From Methylobrevis albus (GTDB lineage: Bacteria > Pseudomonadota > Alphaproteobacteria > Rhizobiales > Pleomorphomonadaceae): a stretch of DNA of 64,000 bases. Made by a program: the position numbers and the translations under genes. The stretch is taken from contig NZ_JADZLT010000036.1 in assembly GCF_015904235.1 (NCBI RefSeq), forward strand, positions 1-64,000, read 5' to 3'. Below the pieces are notes generated by a model that saw only the letters and a list, made by a program, of their open reading frames with translations, made no database searches and was not told where the DNA came from. Position 1 is the stretch's first letter. Every line of letters starts with the position of its first letter. Of the stretch, positions 48,189 to 59,756 are shown piece by piece.

Positions 48189-50477
48189 TCAGCCAGTGCC
48201 GGTGGTGTCACAGGGGGACGGCGGCACGGCGCGGCGCGTGGCGCCCTGCCCGTCCAGCGCCAGCGGCAGGATCGCCGGCACGTCGCAGGCCGGCAGCGCC
48301 GGGGAGAACAGGAAGCCCTGCACCGCGTTGCAGCCCGCCCGGCGCGCGACCTCGTACTCGGCTTCGGTCTCGACGCCCTCGGCGACGGTTTTCAGGCCGA
48401 AGGCGCCGGCGAGCGCGACGATGGCGTGGATGATCGCCGCCGACTTCTCGTCGGTGTCGGCCCGGCGCACGAAGGAGGCGTCGATCTTGATGATGTCGGC
48501 CGGCAGGCTGCGCAGGTGCGACAGGCTGGCGTAGCCGGTGCCGAAGTCGTCGAGCGCGATGCGGAAGCCGGCGGTGCGAAGGTCGGCGATCGCCTGCAGC
48601 ACGCGCTCGCCGTCGCGCGAGAGGATGACGCCTTCCGTGACCTCGATCACGATCGAGCGGGGCGAGATGCCGCCGCGGGCGAAGCAGTCGACGAGGCGGG
48701 CGGCGAACGACGGCTGGCGCAGGTCGTAGCCGGTGACGTTGACGCCGAAGTTCATGCCCTTGACCGCGTCACCCCAGCGGCGGAGGTCGGCGATGAGCTG
48801 GTCGACCATCGCCTCGCCGAGCGCCACCGACAGGTCCGGCTCGTCGAAGACGTCGAGGAAGCGCGCCGGCGTCAGCACGCCGTCTTCTGGATGCCGCCAG
48901 CGCGCCAGCACCTCGAAGCCGTCGAGGCGGCCGGTCTGGGCGCGCATCACCGGTTGGTAAAACGGCACGATCTCGCCGGCCTCGAGCGCCTGCCGGAAGC
49001 GGGCGAGCAGGCGGAAGCGGGTTTCGACCGCGGCGCGCATCGCCGGCTCGAAGCGCACGATGCGGCCGCGGCCGGCGCGCTTGGCCTGGTAGACGGCGAT
49101 GTCGGCGTTGGAGAGCAGGTCGGCGGCGATGCGGCCGTGCTCCGGAAAGACGGCGACGCCGGCGCTGACCGAGGTCGAGAGGTCGCGGTGCTCGGCGACG
49201 TAGGGACGGCCGAGCGATTCGATGATCGCGGCCATCGCGGCGGACGCCGGCTCGGCGCCGCCGCGGTCGACGACGGCGATGGCGAACTCGTCGCCACCGA
49301 GCCGACCGACGAGATCGCCGGGGCCCAGCGCCGCCGAGATGCGGCCGGCGATCTCGCGCAGCAGCATGTCGCCGGCGCCGTGGCCGAGGCTGTCGTTGAT
49401 GCTCTTGAAGTGATCGAGGTCGAGGATGGCGATCGCCACCTCGGTGCCCGTCGTCGCGGCCGCCTCCAGCGTCTCCTCGAAGCAGACCTCGAAGTGACTG
49501 CGGTTGGCGACGCCGGTCAGCCCGTCGAGGTGAGCGAGGCGTTCCAACTCGCGCTGCAGCAGCTGATTGCGGCGGACTTCCTCGCCGAGTTCGACGGCCT
49601 GCTGCAGGTAGGCGTCGTTGGTCGCGGCGAGCACGACGGCGCGGCGTTCGAGGTCGCGGTTGGCCTGCCGCAGCGGGCCAATGTCCACCGTCGTCACCAC
49701 GAGACCGTCGTCGAGCGGCACGACGCGGATCTCACGCTCGACGAGGCCGCCGCGGAATTCATAGGAGAACGTGCGCACGGCGGGCGCACCGAGGGCCAGC
49801 GTGTCGCGGTAGAAGTCGAACAGCCCCGTCTCGCGCGCGACGGGATAGATGTCGCAAAACAACCGGCCGACCAGCCCGCTCGGCTCGGCGCCGACGCGGC
49901 TGGCGACCTCGCGGTTGGCGGCGATGATGCGGAAATCGGCAACGGCCTCGCCAGGCGCCGGCACCGGGCGCAGCACGAAGATGCCGTCGGCGCTGGCGTC
50001 GAAGATCGCGCGCAGGATCGCGTTGCCGTCCTCGCGCAGGCGGACGTAGACGAGGATGCCGCCGCCGTCGGACGTCGCCACCGGCAGGAGCAGGCGCTCG
50101 CTGGAGCCGATCAGCGCCCGTTCCAGGCTGTGCTCGACGCAGAACAGCGGATGGCCGCCGCGAATGGCGGCATGGTAGCGGGCGCGGTAGAGCTCGACGC
50201 CGCCGTTGTTCAGCTGGTCGAGACGCCGGCCGAGCGGGTTGTGGCCGAACATGCGCTCCACGTTGCGGCCGACCCGGCGGTAGATCAGATCCTCGTCGCC
50301 GCCGGTGAGCAGCAGCACGTGCACCGCGCCCGGGCCGGCGAGAAACGCATCGAAGACGGACAGATCGGGCAGGCCGGCGGCGGCGTGCGCAGTCCACAGC
50401 GCGAAGAGATCCCGCACGTCGGTGAAGTGCGTGACGTTGGTCAACTCCTCGGTGCAGTCCTCGATTCGCCTCGGCAT
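48189..50477 (-). CDS. PAS-GGDEF-EAL cyclic-di-GMP signalling protein
   Basis: A 762-residue protein. N-terminal unassigned sensor region about 1-150, a PAS domain about 155-270, a linker helix, GGDEF about 310-475 with intact GRLGGDEFAIA, and EAL about 485-735. The EAL signature reads EVL (FEVLARWRHP near residue 520). Other phosphodiesterase motifs look intact: EVTEGVI, LDDFGTGYASLSHL, IKIDASFV and AEGVETEAE. It may therefore make or degrade c-di-GMP. It lies between flbD and flhA in reverse orientation, with a perfect CtrA-type box upstream, so a motility role is likely. Confidence 0.9.
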   Translation of the reverse strand: MPRRIEDCTEELTNVTHFTDVRDLFALWTAHAAAGLPDLSVFDAFLAGPGAVHVLLLTGGDEDLIYRRVGRNVERMFGHNPLGRRLDQLNNGGVELYRARYHAAIRGGHPLFCVEHSLERALIGSSERLLLPVATSDGGGILVYVRLREDGNAILRAIFDASADGIFVLRPVPAPGEAVADFRIIAANREVASRVGAEPSGLVGRLFCDIYPVARETGLFDFYRDTLALGAPAVRTFSYEFRGGLVEREIRVVPLDDGLVVTTVDIGPLRQANRDLERRAVVLAATNDAYLQQAVELGEEVRRNQLLQRELERLAHLDGLTGVANRSHFEVCFEETLEAAATTGTEVAIAILDLDHFKSINDSLGHGAGDMLLREIAGRISAALGPGDLVGRLGGDEFAIAVVDRGGAEPASAAMAAIIESLGRPYVAEHRDLSTSVSAGVAVFPEHGRIAADLLSNADIAVYQAKRAGRGRIVRFEPAMRAAVETRFRLLARFRQALEAGEIVPFYQPVMRAQTGRLDGFEVLARWRHPEDGVLTPARFLDVFDEPDLSVALGEAMVDQLIADLRRWGDAVKGMNFGVNVTGYDLRQPSFAARLVDCFARGGISPRSIVIEVTEGVILSRDGERVLQAIADLRTAGFRIALDDFGTGYASLSHLRSLPADIIKIDASFVRRADTDEKSAAIIHAIVALAGAFGLKTVAEGVETEAEYEVARRAGCNAVQGFLFSPALPACDVPAILPLALDGQGATRRAVPPSPCDTTGTG

Positions 50478-50613
50478 GCGCTCGCTCGCGTTCCCGCCGT
50501 GTCCCGGAGTGGAGGCCAACCCCGCCCCGCCCCCGCAGTTCCATCGCCCGGCCCACCACATCGGATACGGCGGAAAAAGGCGGAGTCTGCAACCTTAAAT
50601 CCCACATGGCGCC

Positions 50614-50628
50614 TTAACCGGCACTTAA
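50614..50628. promoter_or_regulatory. Perfect TTAA-N7-TTAA CtrA-type box between GGDEF/EAL and flhA
   Basis: TTAACCGGCACTTAA matches consensus exactly, 137 bp before the minus-strand GGDEF/EAL gene and 123 bp before flhA. It could serve either direction. Confidence 0.65.
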
Positions 50629-50662
50629 GCGCGCCGAAGGGTTTTGCCCGTCACACCGACTG

Positions 50663-50677
50663 TTAACCCTTCGGTAA
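50663..50677 (+). promoter_or_regulatory. CtrA-like box upstream of flhA
   Basis: TTAA-N7-GTAA followed by CCAT (TTAACCCTTCGGTAA), one mismatch. It lies 7 bp before the ftr-like palindrome, giving the CtrA-then-ftr order seen in Caulobacter class II flagellar promoters. Confidence 0.55.
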
Positions 50678-50684
50678 CCATAAG

Positions 50685-50703
50685 GGCGGCAAAAATTGCC
50701 GGG
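50685..50703. promoter_or_regulatory. ftr-like palindrome (FlbD site) upstream of flhA
   Basis: GGCGGCAAAAATTGCCGGG matches the fliF palindrome at 16 of 19 positions; its core is CGGCAA-AAA-TTGCCG. It lies 48 bp before the flhA start. Confidence 0.65.
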
Positions 50704-50750
50704 TCGGCGCTCGTCGCCAGTGCCCGTGTCCCTGCCTTCTGGAAAAATCG

Positions 50751-52880
50751 ATGTCAGAGCTGACCAGCGTCGAGACGGCTGCCCCGACTGCCGGGCGATC
50801 CGGGCCGTCCTTCGCGGACCTCAAGACCGCCCTCCTGCGCGGCGACATCGCGCTGGCGCTCGGCGTGATGACGATCCTGATGATCCTCATCGTGCCGCTG
50901 CCGCCGATCCTGCTCGACCTCTGCCTCGCCATCTCGATCATCTTCTCGATCATGATCATGATGACGGCGCTGTTCATCCAGAAGCCGCTGGAGTTTTCCT
51001 CGTTCCCGACCGTGCTGCTGATCGCCACCATGCTGCGGCTGGCGCTCAACCTCGCCTCGACGCGCCTGATCCTCGCGGGCGGCCACGAGGGCACCGCCGC
51101 CGCCGGCCACGTCATCGAGGCGTTCGGCAGCTTCGTGATGGGCGGCAACTTCGTCATCGGCCTGATCGTGTTCGCGATCCTGGTGCTGGTGAACTTCATC
51201 GTCATCACCAAGGGTTCGGGCCGCATCGCGGAAGTCGCGGCGCGGTTCACCCTCGACGCGATGCCCGGCAAGCAGATGGCGATCGACGCCGACCTTTCCG
51301 CCGGCATGATCGACGAGGCCTCGGCCCGCAAGCGGCGCAAGGAACTCGAGGACGAGAGCTCGTTCTTCGGCGCCATGGACGGCGCCTCGAAGTTCGTGCG
51401 CGGCGACGCGATCGCCGGCCTGCTGATCACCTTCATCAACGTCATCGGCGGCATCATCATCGGCGTCGTCCAGATGGAGCTGACCTTTTCCGAGGCAAGC
51501 CGCAGCTACACGCTGCTCACTGTCGGCGACGGTCTCGTCTCGCAGATCCCGGCGCTGATCGTCTCCACCGCCGCCGGCCTGCTCGTCTCCAAGGCCGGCG
51601 TGTCCGGCTCCACCGACAAGGCGCTGTTCGAGCAGCTGTCGGGCTATCCGACCGCGCTCGGCCTGTCGTCGTTCCTGATGGCGGCGATGGCGCTGCTGCC
51701 GGGCATGCCGGTGATCCCGTTCCTCGGCCTCTCGGCGCTGGCGGGGTTCCTCGCCTACCGGGCACGGCAGCGCAACGACGGCCGGACGGCGGCCGCGGTC
51801 GCCGAGCAGATCAAGGCCGACGCGCCGCCGCCGCCGCCGAGCGAGGAGCCGATCAGCAGCGCGCTGAAGATGGACGACCTGCGCGTCGAGCTCGGCTACG
51901 CCCTGTTGCCGCTGATCAGCGGCCCGGACGGCACCGACAAGCTCTCCGACCAGATCAAGGCGCTGCGGCGCCAGATCGCCGGCGAGATCGGCTTCGTGAT
52001 GCCGCCGGTGCGCCTGCTCGACAACGTGCAGCTCTCGGGCAACGACTACGTCATCAAGATCAAGGAGGTGGACGCAGGGTCGGGCAGCATCTTCCCGGGC
52101 CAGTTCATGGTGATGGACCCGAACGGCGGCAAGGTCGGCCTGCCCGGCACGCAGACCACCGAGCCGACCTTCGGCCTGCCGGCGACCTGGGTCGAGGGCC
52201 GGCTGCGCGAGGAAGCGGCGCTGCGCGGCTATACCGTGGTCGACCCGGCGACCGTGCTCTCGACGCATCTCAGCGAGGTGCTGAAGGCGAACATCGCCGA
52301 GCTGCTCTCCTACGCCGACGTCAAGAAGCTGCTCGGCGACCTGCCGAGCGAACAGGCGAAGCTGGTCGACGACATCGTCCCGGGCCAGATCTCGGTGTCG
52401 GGCATCCAGCGTGTGCTGCAGCAGCTCCTCAACGAGCGCATCTCGATCCGCGATCTCTCGACCATCCTCGAGGGCATCGCCGAGGCGGTCGGCTTCACCC
52501 GCTCGACCCAGAACATCGCCGAGCACGTCCGCGCCCGGCTCGCGCGCCAGATCTGTGCGCAGCATTCGTCGCCGGCCGGCTACCTGCCGCTGATCACGCT
52601 GTCGCCCGCCTGGGAGCAGGCGTTCCTCGAATCGCTCGTCGGCGACGGCGACGAAAAGCGCCTCGCGATGGCGCCGTCGAAGCTGCAGGATTTCGTGGTG
52701 AAGGTGCGCGACGCCTTCGAGGACGCGGCGAAGAAGGGCGAGATCCCGGTGCTGATGACGAGCCCGATGGCCCGGCCCTACGTCCGCTCGATCGTCGAGC
52801 GCTTCCGCGCCCACACCACCGTGATGAGCCAGGCGGAGGTGCACCCGCGCGTGCGCCTGAAGACGATCAGCTCGATCTGA
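50751..52880 (+). CDS. flhA: Flagellar export gate protein FlhA
   Basis: A 709-residue FHIPEP-family protein. Eight membrane helices lie in about residues 28-335; the signature RLALNLASTRLIL, the cytoplasmic loop DAMPGKQMAIDADL and DGLVSQIPALIVSTAAG are all present. The cytoplasmic C-terminal domain spans about 370-700 (FVMPPVRLLDN, GYTVVDPATVLSTHL, ISIRDLSTILEGIAE, VLMTSPMARPYVRSIVERF). It forms the ring that selects export cargo and uses the proton motive force. Confidence 0.96.
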   Translation: MSELTSVETAAPTAGRSGPSFADLKTALLRGDIALALGVMTILMILIVPLPPILLDLCLAISIIFSIMIMMTALFIQKPLEFSSFPTVLLIATMLRLALNLASTRLILAGGHEGTAAAGHVIEAFGSFVMGGNFVIGLIVFAILVLVNFIVITKGSGRIAEVAARFTLDAMPGKQMAIDADLSAGMIDEASARKRRKELEDESSFFGAMDGASKFVRGDAIAGLLITFINVIGGIIIGVVQMELTFSEASRSYTLLTVGDGLVSQIPALIVSTAAGLLVSKAGVSGSTDKALFEQLSGYPTALGLSSFLMAAMALLPGMPVIPFLGLSALAGFLAYRARQRNDGRTAAAVAEQIKADAPPPPPSEEPISSALKMDDLRVELGYALLPLISGPDGTDKLSDQIKALRRQIAGEIGFVMPPVRLLDNVQLSGNDYVIKIKEVDAGSGSIFPGQFMVMDPNGGKVGLPGTQTTEPTFGLPATWVEGRLREEAALRGYTVVDPATVLSTHLSEVLKANIAELLSYADVKKLLGDLPSEQAKLVDDIVPGQISVSGIQRVLQQLLNERISIRDLSTILEGIAEAVGFTRSTQNIAEHVRARLARQICAQHSSPAGYLPLITLSPAWEQAFLESLVGDGDEKRLAMAPSKLQDFVVKVRDAFEDAAKKGEIPVLMTSPMARPYVRSIVERFRAHTTVMSQAEVHPRVRLKTISSI

Positions 52881-52938
52881 CGGGCAATCGTCGCGGGATG
52901 GCGAGAGCCAATCCGAGTGCGGGGCGGTCCGGGGCCGA

Positions 52939-53520
52939 TCAGGCCGGGATCGTCCGGATCACCGGCTCGGCGATGTGCTCCTTGTCCTGCGTTCCCCGGA
53001 TCGCGACCTCGGTGATGCACATGACGCCGCTGCCGCCGGCGTAGATCGTGCCGTAGAGATGCAGGACGTGGCGGTTGTCGCCGTCCTCGAAGGGGACGCG
53101 GATGTCGGCGGCGATGACGCCGTGCGGATTGGCGAGCACCGCGCGCAGGCGGTCGGCGATCTGGCCGAACCGCGAGTTCGGGTCGGATCGCAGCACCCAG
53201 CCGAAGCGCTCGAAATCGCCGCCCGGCGCGCCGAGCCCCTGCGAGATCGCCACGATGTCGGCCTGCTCGTCGAGCAGCAGCAGCGGCGCGGTGGACTTCT
53301 TCACGAAATGCAGCAGCGACTGGTCGGGCGCGGGATAGCCGCCCCACAGCACCTGCTTGATCCGCTCCACGTTGCCCGGCCGCGGCGTATCGAGCCCCCG
53401 TTCCCACCGCGAGATCTGCGACTGCGTCACGCCGAGCATCTCGGCCATCTTGTCCTGCTTGATCCGCCGCTGCACGCGGTAGGCCTTGAGGGCCGAGCAG
53501 ATATCGTTGGGCTGCCTCAT
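52939..53520 (-). CDS. XRE-type HTH regulator with a PAS-like sensor domain
   Basis: A 193-residue protein. Residues about 8-63 are a Cro/CI helix-turn-helix (IKQDKMAEMLGVTQSQISRW). Residues about 67-185 resemble a PAS-like or MmyB-like ligand-binding domain (LLLLDEQADIVAISQG, RHVLHLYGTIYAGGSG). It is likely an autoregulated repressor of unknown signal. It is convergent with flhA and its upstream region is the AT-rich island at 53.7-53.9 kb. Confidence 0.8.
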   Translation of the reverse strand: MRQPNDICSALKAYRVQRRIKQDKMAEMLGVTQSQISRWERGLDTPRPGNVERIKQVLWGGYPAPDQSLLHFVKKSTAPLLLLDEQADIVAISQGLGAPGGDFERFGWVLRSDPNSRFGQIADRLRAVLANPHGVIAADIRVPFEDGDNRHVLHLYGTIYAGGSGVMCITEVAIRGTQDKEHIAEPVIRTIPA

Positions 53521-53769
53521 GATCCCGCTCTCCGATTGCCGTCCACGCTAAGACATCAGCGGCATTCGTTTGTTTCGAACCGACGTCCCTCTTTTTTGCG
53601 CAGGTTCCACCACCGCCTGCCACGGCGCCCGGCCAGCACAGCCCGGAAGGACGATTTTCAGGCGGATCAAATCAAGCCTGTCTTCAAGCGGAGAAAAATG
53701 CTCCTTCACGCATACTCAAGTTGTATTCGTTATCAAACCCCGAAAATGAAGCTTCTGATGAATATGCGA

Positions 53770-53783
53770 AATATTCGAATATT
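53770..53783. promoter_or_regulatory. Perfect 14-bp palindrome in AT-rich island
   Basis: AATATTCGAATATT is perfectly symmetric. Overlapping arms TGAATAT (53758-53764 region) and ATATTCA can alternatively pair. It could be an operator; its distance of about 250 bp from the XRE gene weakens that. Confidence 0.4.
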
Positions 53784-53861
53784 CATTTTATGCGCAATCG
53801 ATATCACCCAGATTATGTGCCGCTTCACGGTGCAGGCCCTGCTGAAACTTTCCACCCTTCA

Positions 53862-53876
53862 GATCACAAAGTGATC
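53862..53876. promoter_or_regulatory. Inverted repeat GATCAC-AAA-GTGATC
   Basis: A 6-bp perfect inverted repeat around AAA, at the right edge of the AT-rich island. The binding factor is unknown. Confidence 0.35.
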
Positions 53877-54199
53877 GCATGACTATTTCAGCTGCCGCAC
53901 GGCGGGATTGCAACCGCATGGGCGATTGTCCCCGCCGAAATCGCCGCGGGGCAGCCCGATGCGACCCTCGCCCCGACAAATAAAGCCATACAATCTCAGG
54001 ATGCAATGATCGATCGGCCGGTCCCGGCGCCAGCGGGGTCGCGGCGCGGACGATCAAGTCCGCGGGAGCTGAGCCGCCTTGCCTTCAGCGCGCGGGCGCG
54101 CCATTCGTCCCCGCAGCGGCAGCGCCAGGCCTATTCTGTTCAATCGCAATGGCTTAGATCGTTGACGAAGGCTTAATCCGCGCGCCGTAGGCTCTGCCG

Positions 54200-55087
54200 A
54201 TGCGCAGGATCGCTCCCCCTACCCTTCGCCTCGCCACGCTGCTCGGGCTGGCGCTGCCGCTCGGCGCCTGCGGGCTGTTCTTCGACGGCGAGGAGCGCGA
54301 AGCCTGGCGCGGGCAGGCCGAGGCCGCATGCTTTGCCCGCAGCGAGGTGGTGCCCGGGCCGCAGGCGAGCCTGATCCGCGAGATCGACGGCCCGGGGGTG
54401 TGCGGCATCGAGCGGCCGCTGAAGGTGTCGGCGACGGCGGACGGCGGCTTTGCCGGCAGCGTGGCGGTCGCGCCGGGCGCGACGCTCGGCTGCCCGATGA
54501 CGGCCGCCCTGCAGCGCTGGATCGGCACCGTGGTGCAGCCGGCGGCGCTGGCGGCCTATGGCATGCCGGTGGTCTCGGTGAAGAACGCCGCGTCCTACGG
54601 CTGCCGCACCCGCAACCACAAGCGCGGCGCCAAGCTCTCGGAACACGCCTTCGCCAACGCGCTCGACATCGCCGCCTTCACCCTCGCCGACGGGCGCAGC
54701 GTGACGGTCGCTGGCGGGTGGCGCGGCGAGGCCGCGGACCGGACGTTCCTGCGCCGGGTGCACGATGGCGCCTGCGGGCCGTTCCATACCGTGCTCGGCC
54801 CGGGCTCGGACGGGATGCACGAGGATCACCTGCATCTCGATCTGGCGCTGCGCCGCAGCGGCGAGCCCTATTGCCGGCCGAAGCCGCTGCCGGTGGCGCC
54901 GCCGACACTGGAGGCAGTACCGGCGCCGGTCCCCGGCCCCTACCCCGGACCCAATCCCAGCTTTGGCGTGCCGATGGCGGTCGCGCCCGCCTATCCGGCG
55001 AGCGTCGGAAGCCCGCCGCTGGTCTGGCAACAGGGCGCGATGCCGCCGCTGTTACCGCCGCCGGAGGTGACCGGCTCGGTGCGCTGA
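54200..55087 (+). CDS. Extensin-like C-terminal domain lipoprotein
   Basis: A 295-residue predicted lipoprotein (lipobox LGAC with Cys24). Residues about 45-230 match the bacterial extensin-like C-terminal family, with metal-site-like motifs SEHAFANALDIAAF and MHEDHLHLDL that recall LAS/VanY-type peptidoglycan peptidases. CGIERPLKV and NHKRGAKLSEHA are family features. The tail (about 235-295) is Pro-rich. A role in cell-wall processing is inferred from the motifs only. Confidence 0.85.
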   Translation: MRRIAPPTLRLATLLGLALPLGACGLFFDGEEREAWRGQAEAACFARSEVVPGPQASLIREIDGPGVCGIERPLKVSATADGGFAGSVAVAPGATLGCPMTAALQRWIGTVVQPAALAAYGMPVVSVKNAASYGCRTRNHKRGAKLSEHAFANALDIAAFTLADGRSVTVAGGWRGEAADRTFLRRVHDGACGPFHTVLGPGSDGMHEDHLHLDLALRRSGEPYCRPKPLPVAPPTLEAVPAPVPGPYPGPNPSFGVPMAVAPAYPASVGSPPLVWQQGAMPPLLPPPEVTGSVR

Positions 55088-55096
55088 ACCGGCCGC

Positions 55097-57796
<2,700 letters not shown>

Positions 57797-57875
57797 TGCG
57801 CGGGCGTTCTGATCCGTATCATGGCGTCCCGGATGGGATGGGCCGGGGGACGTGGGAATTCAAGTCGGAAACGGC

Positions 57876-58069
57876 GGGTCGTGCCGTGGGGCTTCCCCCC
57901 TCCCTGTCCCTCCCCCGCTTCGCAGGAGAGGGGACGATGGGCGAGAGGGCTTTCGCAAAAGGACGGTACGCCGGACCGAAGAGCCGGTGAGACGGGAGAC
58001 CTGACCTCCTGCGTCCCCTCTCCTGCGAAGCGGGGGAGGGACAGGGAGGGGGCAGCCTCACGGCAAACC
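57876..58069 (+). mobile_element. MITE-like palindromic element, copy 1 (between the two metH halves)
   Basis: Terminal inverted repeats of about 42 bp (57895-57936 and 58012-58052), read as CCCCCCTCCCTGTCCCTC then CCCCGCTTCGCAGGAG and AGGGGACG, extend outward through a GTGCCGTGGGGC-type flank. The interior of about 75 bp contains ATGGGCGAGAG near one end and CCTCCTG near the other. No open frame is inside. It fills the gap between the metH genes. Confidence 0.8.
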
Positions 58070-59143
58070 CTAAGCCGCCGCGATGAACGGCTCCAGCCCC
58101 GAGAGGCGCAGCCGCGGCTCGATCTCCGGCACCACGCGCGGCGCGACGCCCTCCACCGCGGCGGCGACGGCGGCGATGTGGTCGGGCGTGGTGCCGCAGC
58201 AGCCGCCGACGATGTTGACGAGGCCGGAGCGCGCGAACTCGCCGACGAGGGCGGCCATCGCCTCCGGACTCTCGTCATACTCGCCGAATTCGTTCGGCAG
58301 GCCGGCGTTCGGATAGGCGCAGACCAGCGTGTCGGCGACGCGGGCGAGGTCGGCGATGTGGGCGCGCATCTCCTTGGCCCCGAGGGCGCAGTTGAGGCCG
58401 ATCGAGAACGGCCGGGCGTGGCGCACCGAGTACCAGAACGCCTCGGCGGTCTGGCCCGACAGGGTGCGGCCCGAGAGATCGGTGATCGTGCCCGACACCA
58501 TGACGGGGAGCCGCACGCCGGTCGCCTCGAAGGCCTCCTCGATCGCGAACAGGGCTGCCTTGGCGTTCAGCGTGTCGAACACCGTCTCGACCAGCAGGAT
58601 GTGCGACCCGCCCTCGATCAGGCCGCGCGCCGCCTCGCCATAGGCAGCGCGGAGGTCGTCGAAGGAGACGGCGCGAAAGCCCGGGTTGTTGACGTCGGGC
58701 GACATCGAGGCGGTGCGGTTGGTCGGTCCGATCGCGCCGGCGACGAAGCGCGGCCGCGCCGGATCCTCGGCCTCCACCGTGCGGCAAGCCTCGGCGGCGA
58801 GCCGGGCGCTCTCGAAGTTGAGTTCATAGGCGAGGCTCTCCATGCCGTAGTCGGCCTGGGCGATCGTCGTCGAGGAGAAGGTGTTGGTCTCGACGATGTC
58901 GGCGCCGGCGCGCAGATACTGCAGGTGGATGTCGCTGACGATGTCGGGGCGCGACAGCGACAGGAGGTCGTTGTTGCCCCGGAGGTCGCGGTGCCAATCG
59001 GCGAACCGCGCGCCGCGATAGCCGGCCTCGTCCAGCTTCCAGCGCTGGATCATGGTGCCCATGGCGCCGTCGAGCACGAGGATGCGGCGGGCCGCGAGGG
59101 CGCGCAGGCGGGATTCGATGGCGGAGGGGGCGGGGGCGGACAT
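58070..59143 (-). CDS. metH: Homocysteine methyltransferase module of split methionine synthase
   Basis: A 357-residue protein equal to the N-terminal barrel of MetH. It begins [19 protein letters not shown], then [37 protein letters not shown] and GLNCALGA. The zinc-binding cysteines are the one in LNCALG and the pair in [11 protein letters not shown]. It binds homocysteine and Zn2+ and must work with the 899-residue partner encoded 273 bp downstream. The 3' end abuts a MITE-like element. Confidence 0.95.
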   Translation of the reverse strand: MSAPAPSAIESRLRALAARRILVLDGAMGTMIQRWKLDEAGYRGARFADWHRDLRGNNDLLSLSRPDIVSDIHLQYLRAGADIVETNTFSSTTIAQADYGMESLAYELNFESARLAAEACRTVEAEDPARPRFVAGAIGPTNRTASMSPDVNNPGFRAVSFDDLRAAYGEAARGLIEGGSHILLVETVFDTLNAKAALFAIEEAFEATGVRLPVMVSGTITDLSGRTLSGQTAEAFWYSVRHARPFSIGLNCALGAKEMRAHIADLARVADTLVCAYPNAGLPNEFGEYDESPEAMAALVGEFARSGLVNIVGGCCGTTPDHIAAVAAAVEGVAPRVVPEIEPRLRLSGLEPFIAAA

Positions 59144-59157
59144 GGTTCAGGGTCCTT

Positions 59158-59520
59158 TCAGGCAGCGACGGAGGCGCCGCTCAGTTCAGCAAGAAGGCGA
59201 TCGAGGACGGCGTCGAAGTCGTCCATGATCTCGAAATTCCAGATCCGAAGGATGCGGTAGCCCTCGGTCGTCAGATAGTCATCCCGCGTCGCATCGCGAG
59301 CCTGCTGTCGCTGCTCGCCGTGGCTGTCGCCGTCGAGTTCGACGACCAGCTTCGCCTCGGCGCAGAGAAAGTCGACGACATAGGGGCCGATCGGGACCTG
59401 ACGGCGAAAGCCGAAGCCCTCGAAGCGGTGGGCGCGGACCCGGTACCAGAGCCTGCGTTCGTGTTCGGTCATCTCCTTGCGCAGGCGGCGGGCGACGGGT
59501 TGCAGGCGTTTGTTGCGCAT
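59158..59520 (-). CDS. DUF559 domain protein (Vsr/PD-(D/E)XK-like)
   Basis: A 120-residue protein of the DUF559 family: RRLRKEMTEHERRLWYRVR, GFGFRRQVPIGPYVVDFLC, AEAKLVVELDGDSH and YRILRIWNFEI. The fold is related to the Vsr mismatch endonuclease, with the D...ExK-like residues in VDFLC and KLVVELDG. Nuclease activity is inferred. An AAAGGAC site precedes the ATG. It lies 14 bp from metH1 inside a methionine operon, next to a MITE-like element, so it looks like an insertion. Confidence 0.88.
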   Translation of the reverse strand: MRNKRLQPVARRLRKEMTEHERRLWYRVRAHRFEGFGFRRQVPIGPYVVDFLCAEAKLVVELDGDSHGEQRQQARDATRDDYLTTEGYRILRIWNFEIMDDFDAVLDRLLAELSGASVAA

Positions 59521-59539
59521 GTCCTTTCGCCCTTTCCCT

Positions 59540-59741
59540 CTGCTGTGCCGTGTGGCCTCCCCCCTCCCTGTCCCTCCCCCGCTTCGCAGGAGAGGGGACG
59601 CAGGAGGATGGATCGCCGTTCAGATCCACGCTTCGGTTCGGCGAAACGCCTGATGTGCGAAAGTTCTCTCGCCCATCGTCCCCTCTCCTGCGAAGCGGGG
59701 GAGGGACAGGGAGGGGGGAGGCCCCACGGCACGACCGAACC
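59540..59741 (-). mobile_element. MITE-like palindromic element, copy 2 (between metF and DUF559), inverted relative to copy 1
   Basis: Terminal inverted repeats at 59559-59600 and 59677-59718 are nearly identical to those of copy 1. Interior marks are reversed: CAGGAGG follows the left arm and CTCTCGCCCAT precedes the right arm, so the whole element points the other way. The outer flank GGGAGGCCCCACGGCACGAC is the reverse complement of the left flank of copy 1. Confidence 0.8.
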
Positions 59742-59756
59742 TCAATGCAAACCCCC

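Larger units (their letters stand above)
53521..54199. other. Gene-free region with an AT-rich island
   Basis: 679 bp with no supportable gene. The part from about 53690 to 53880 is clearly AT-richer than the rest of the window and holds two palindromes. The remainder is GC-rich and featureless by eye. Confidence 0.6.

Noticed and set aside
53788..54057. A possible 89-residue minus-strand gene in the AT-rich gap
   Set aside because: No ribosome-binding site, no recognisable motif, and composition changes sharply in the middle of the frame.
59158..59520. DUF559 gene considered as part of a restriction-modification or Vsr repair system
   Set aside because: No methyltransferase or other defence gene is nearby, and the context is a methionine operon.
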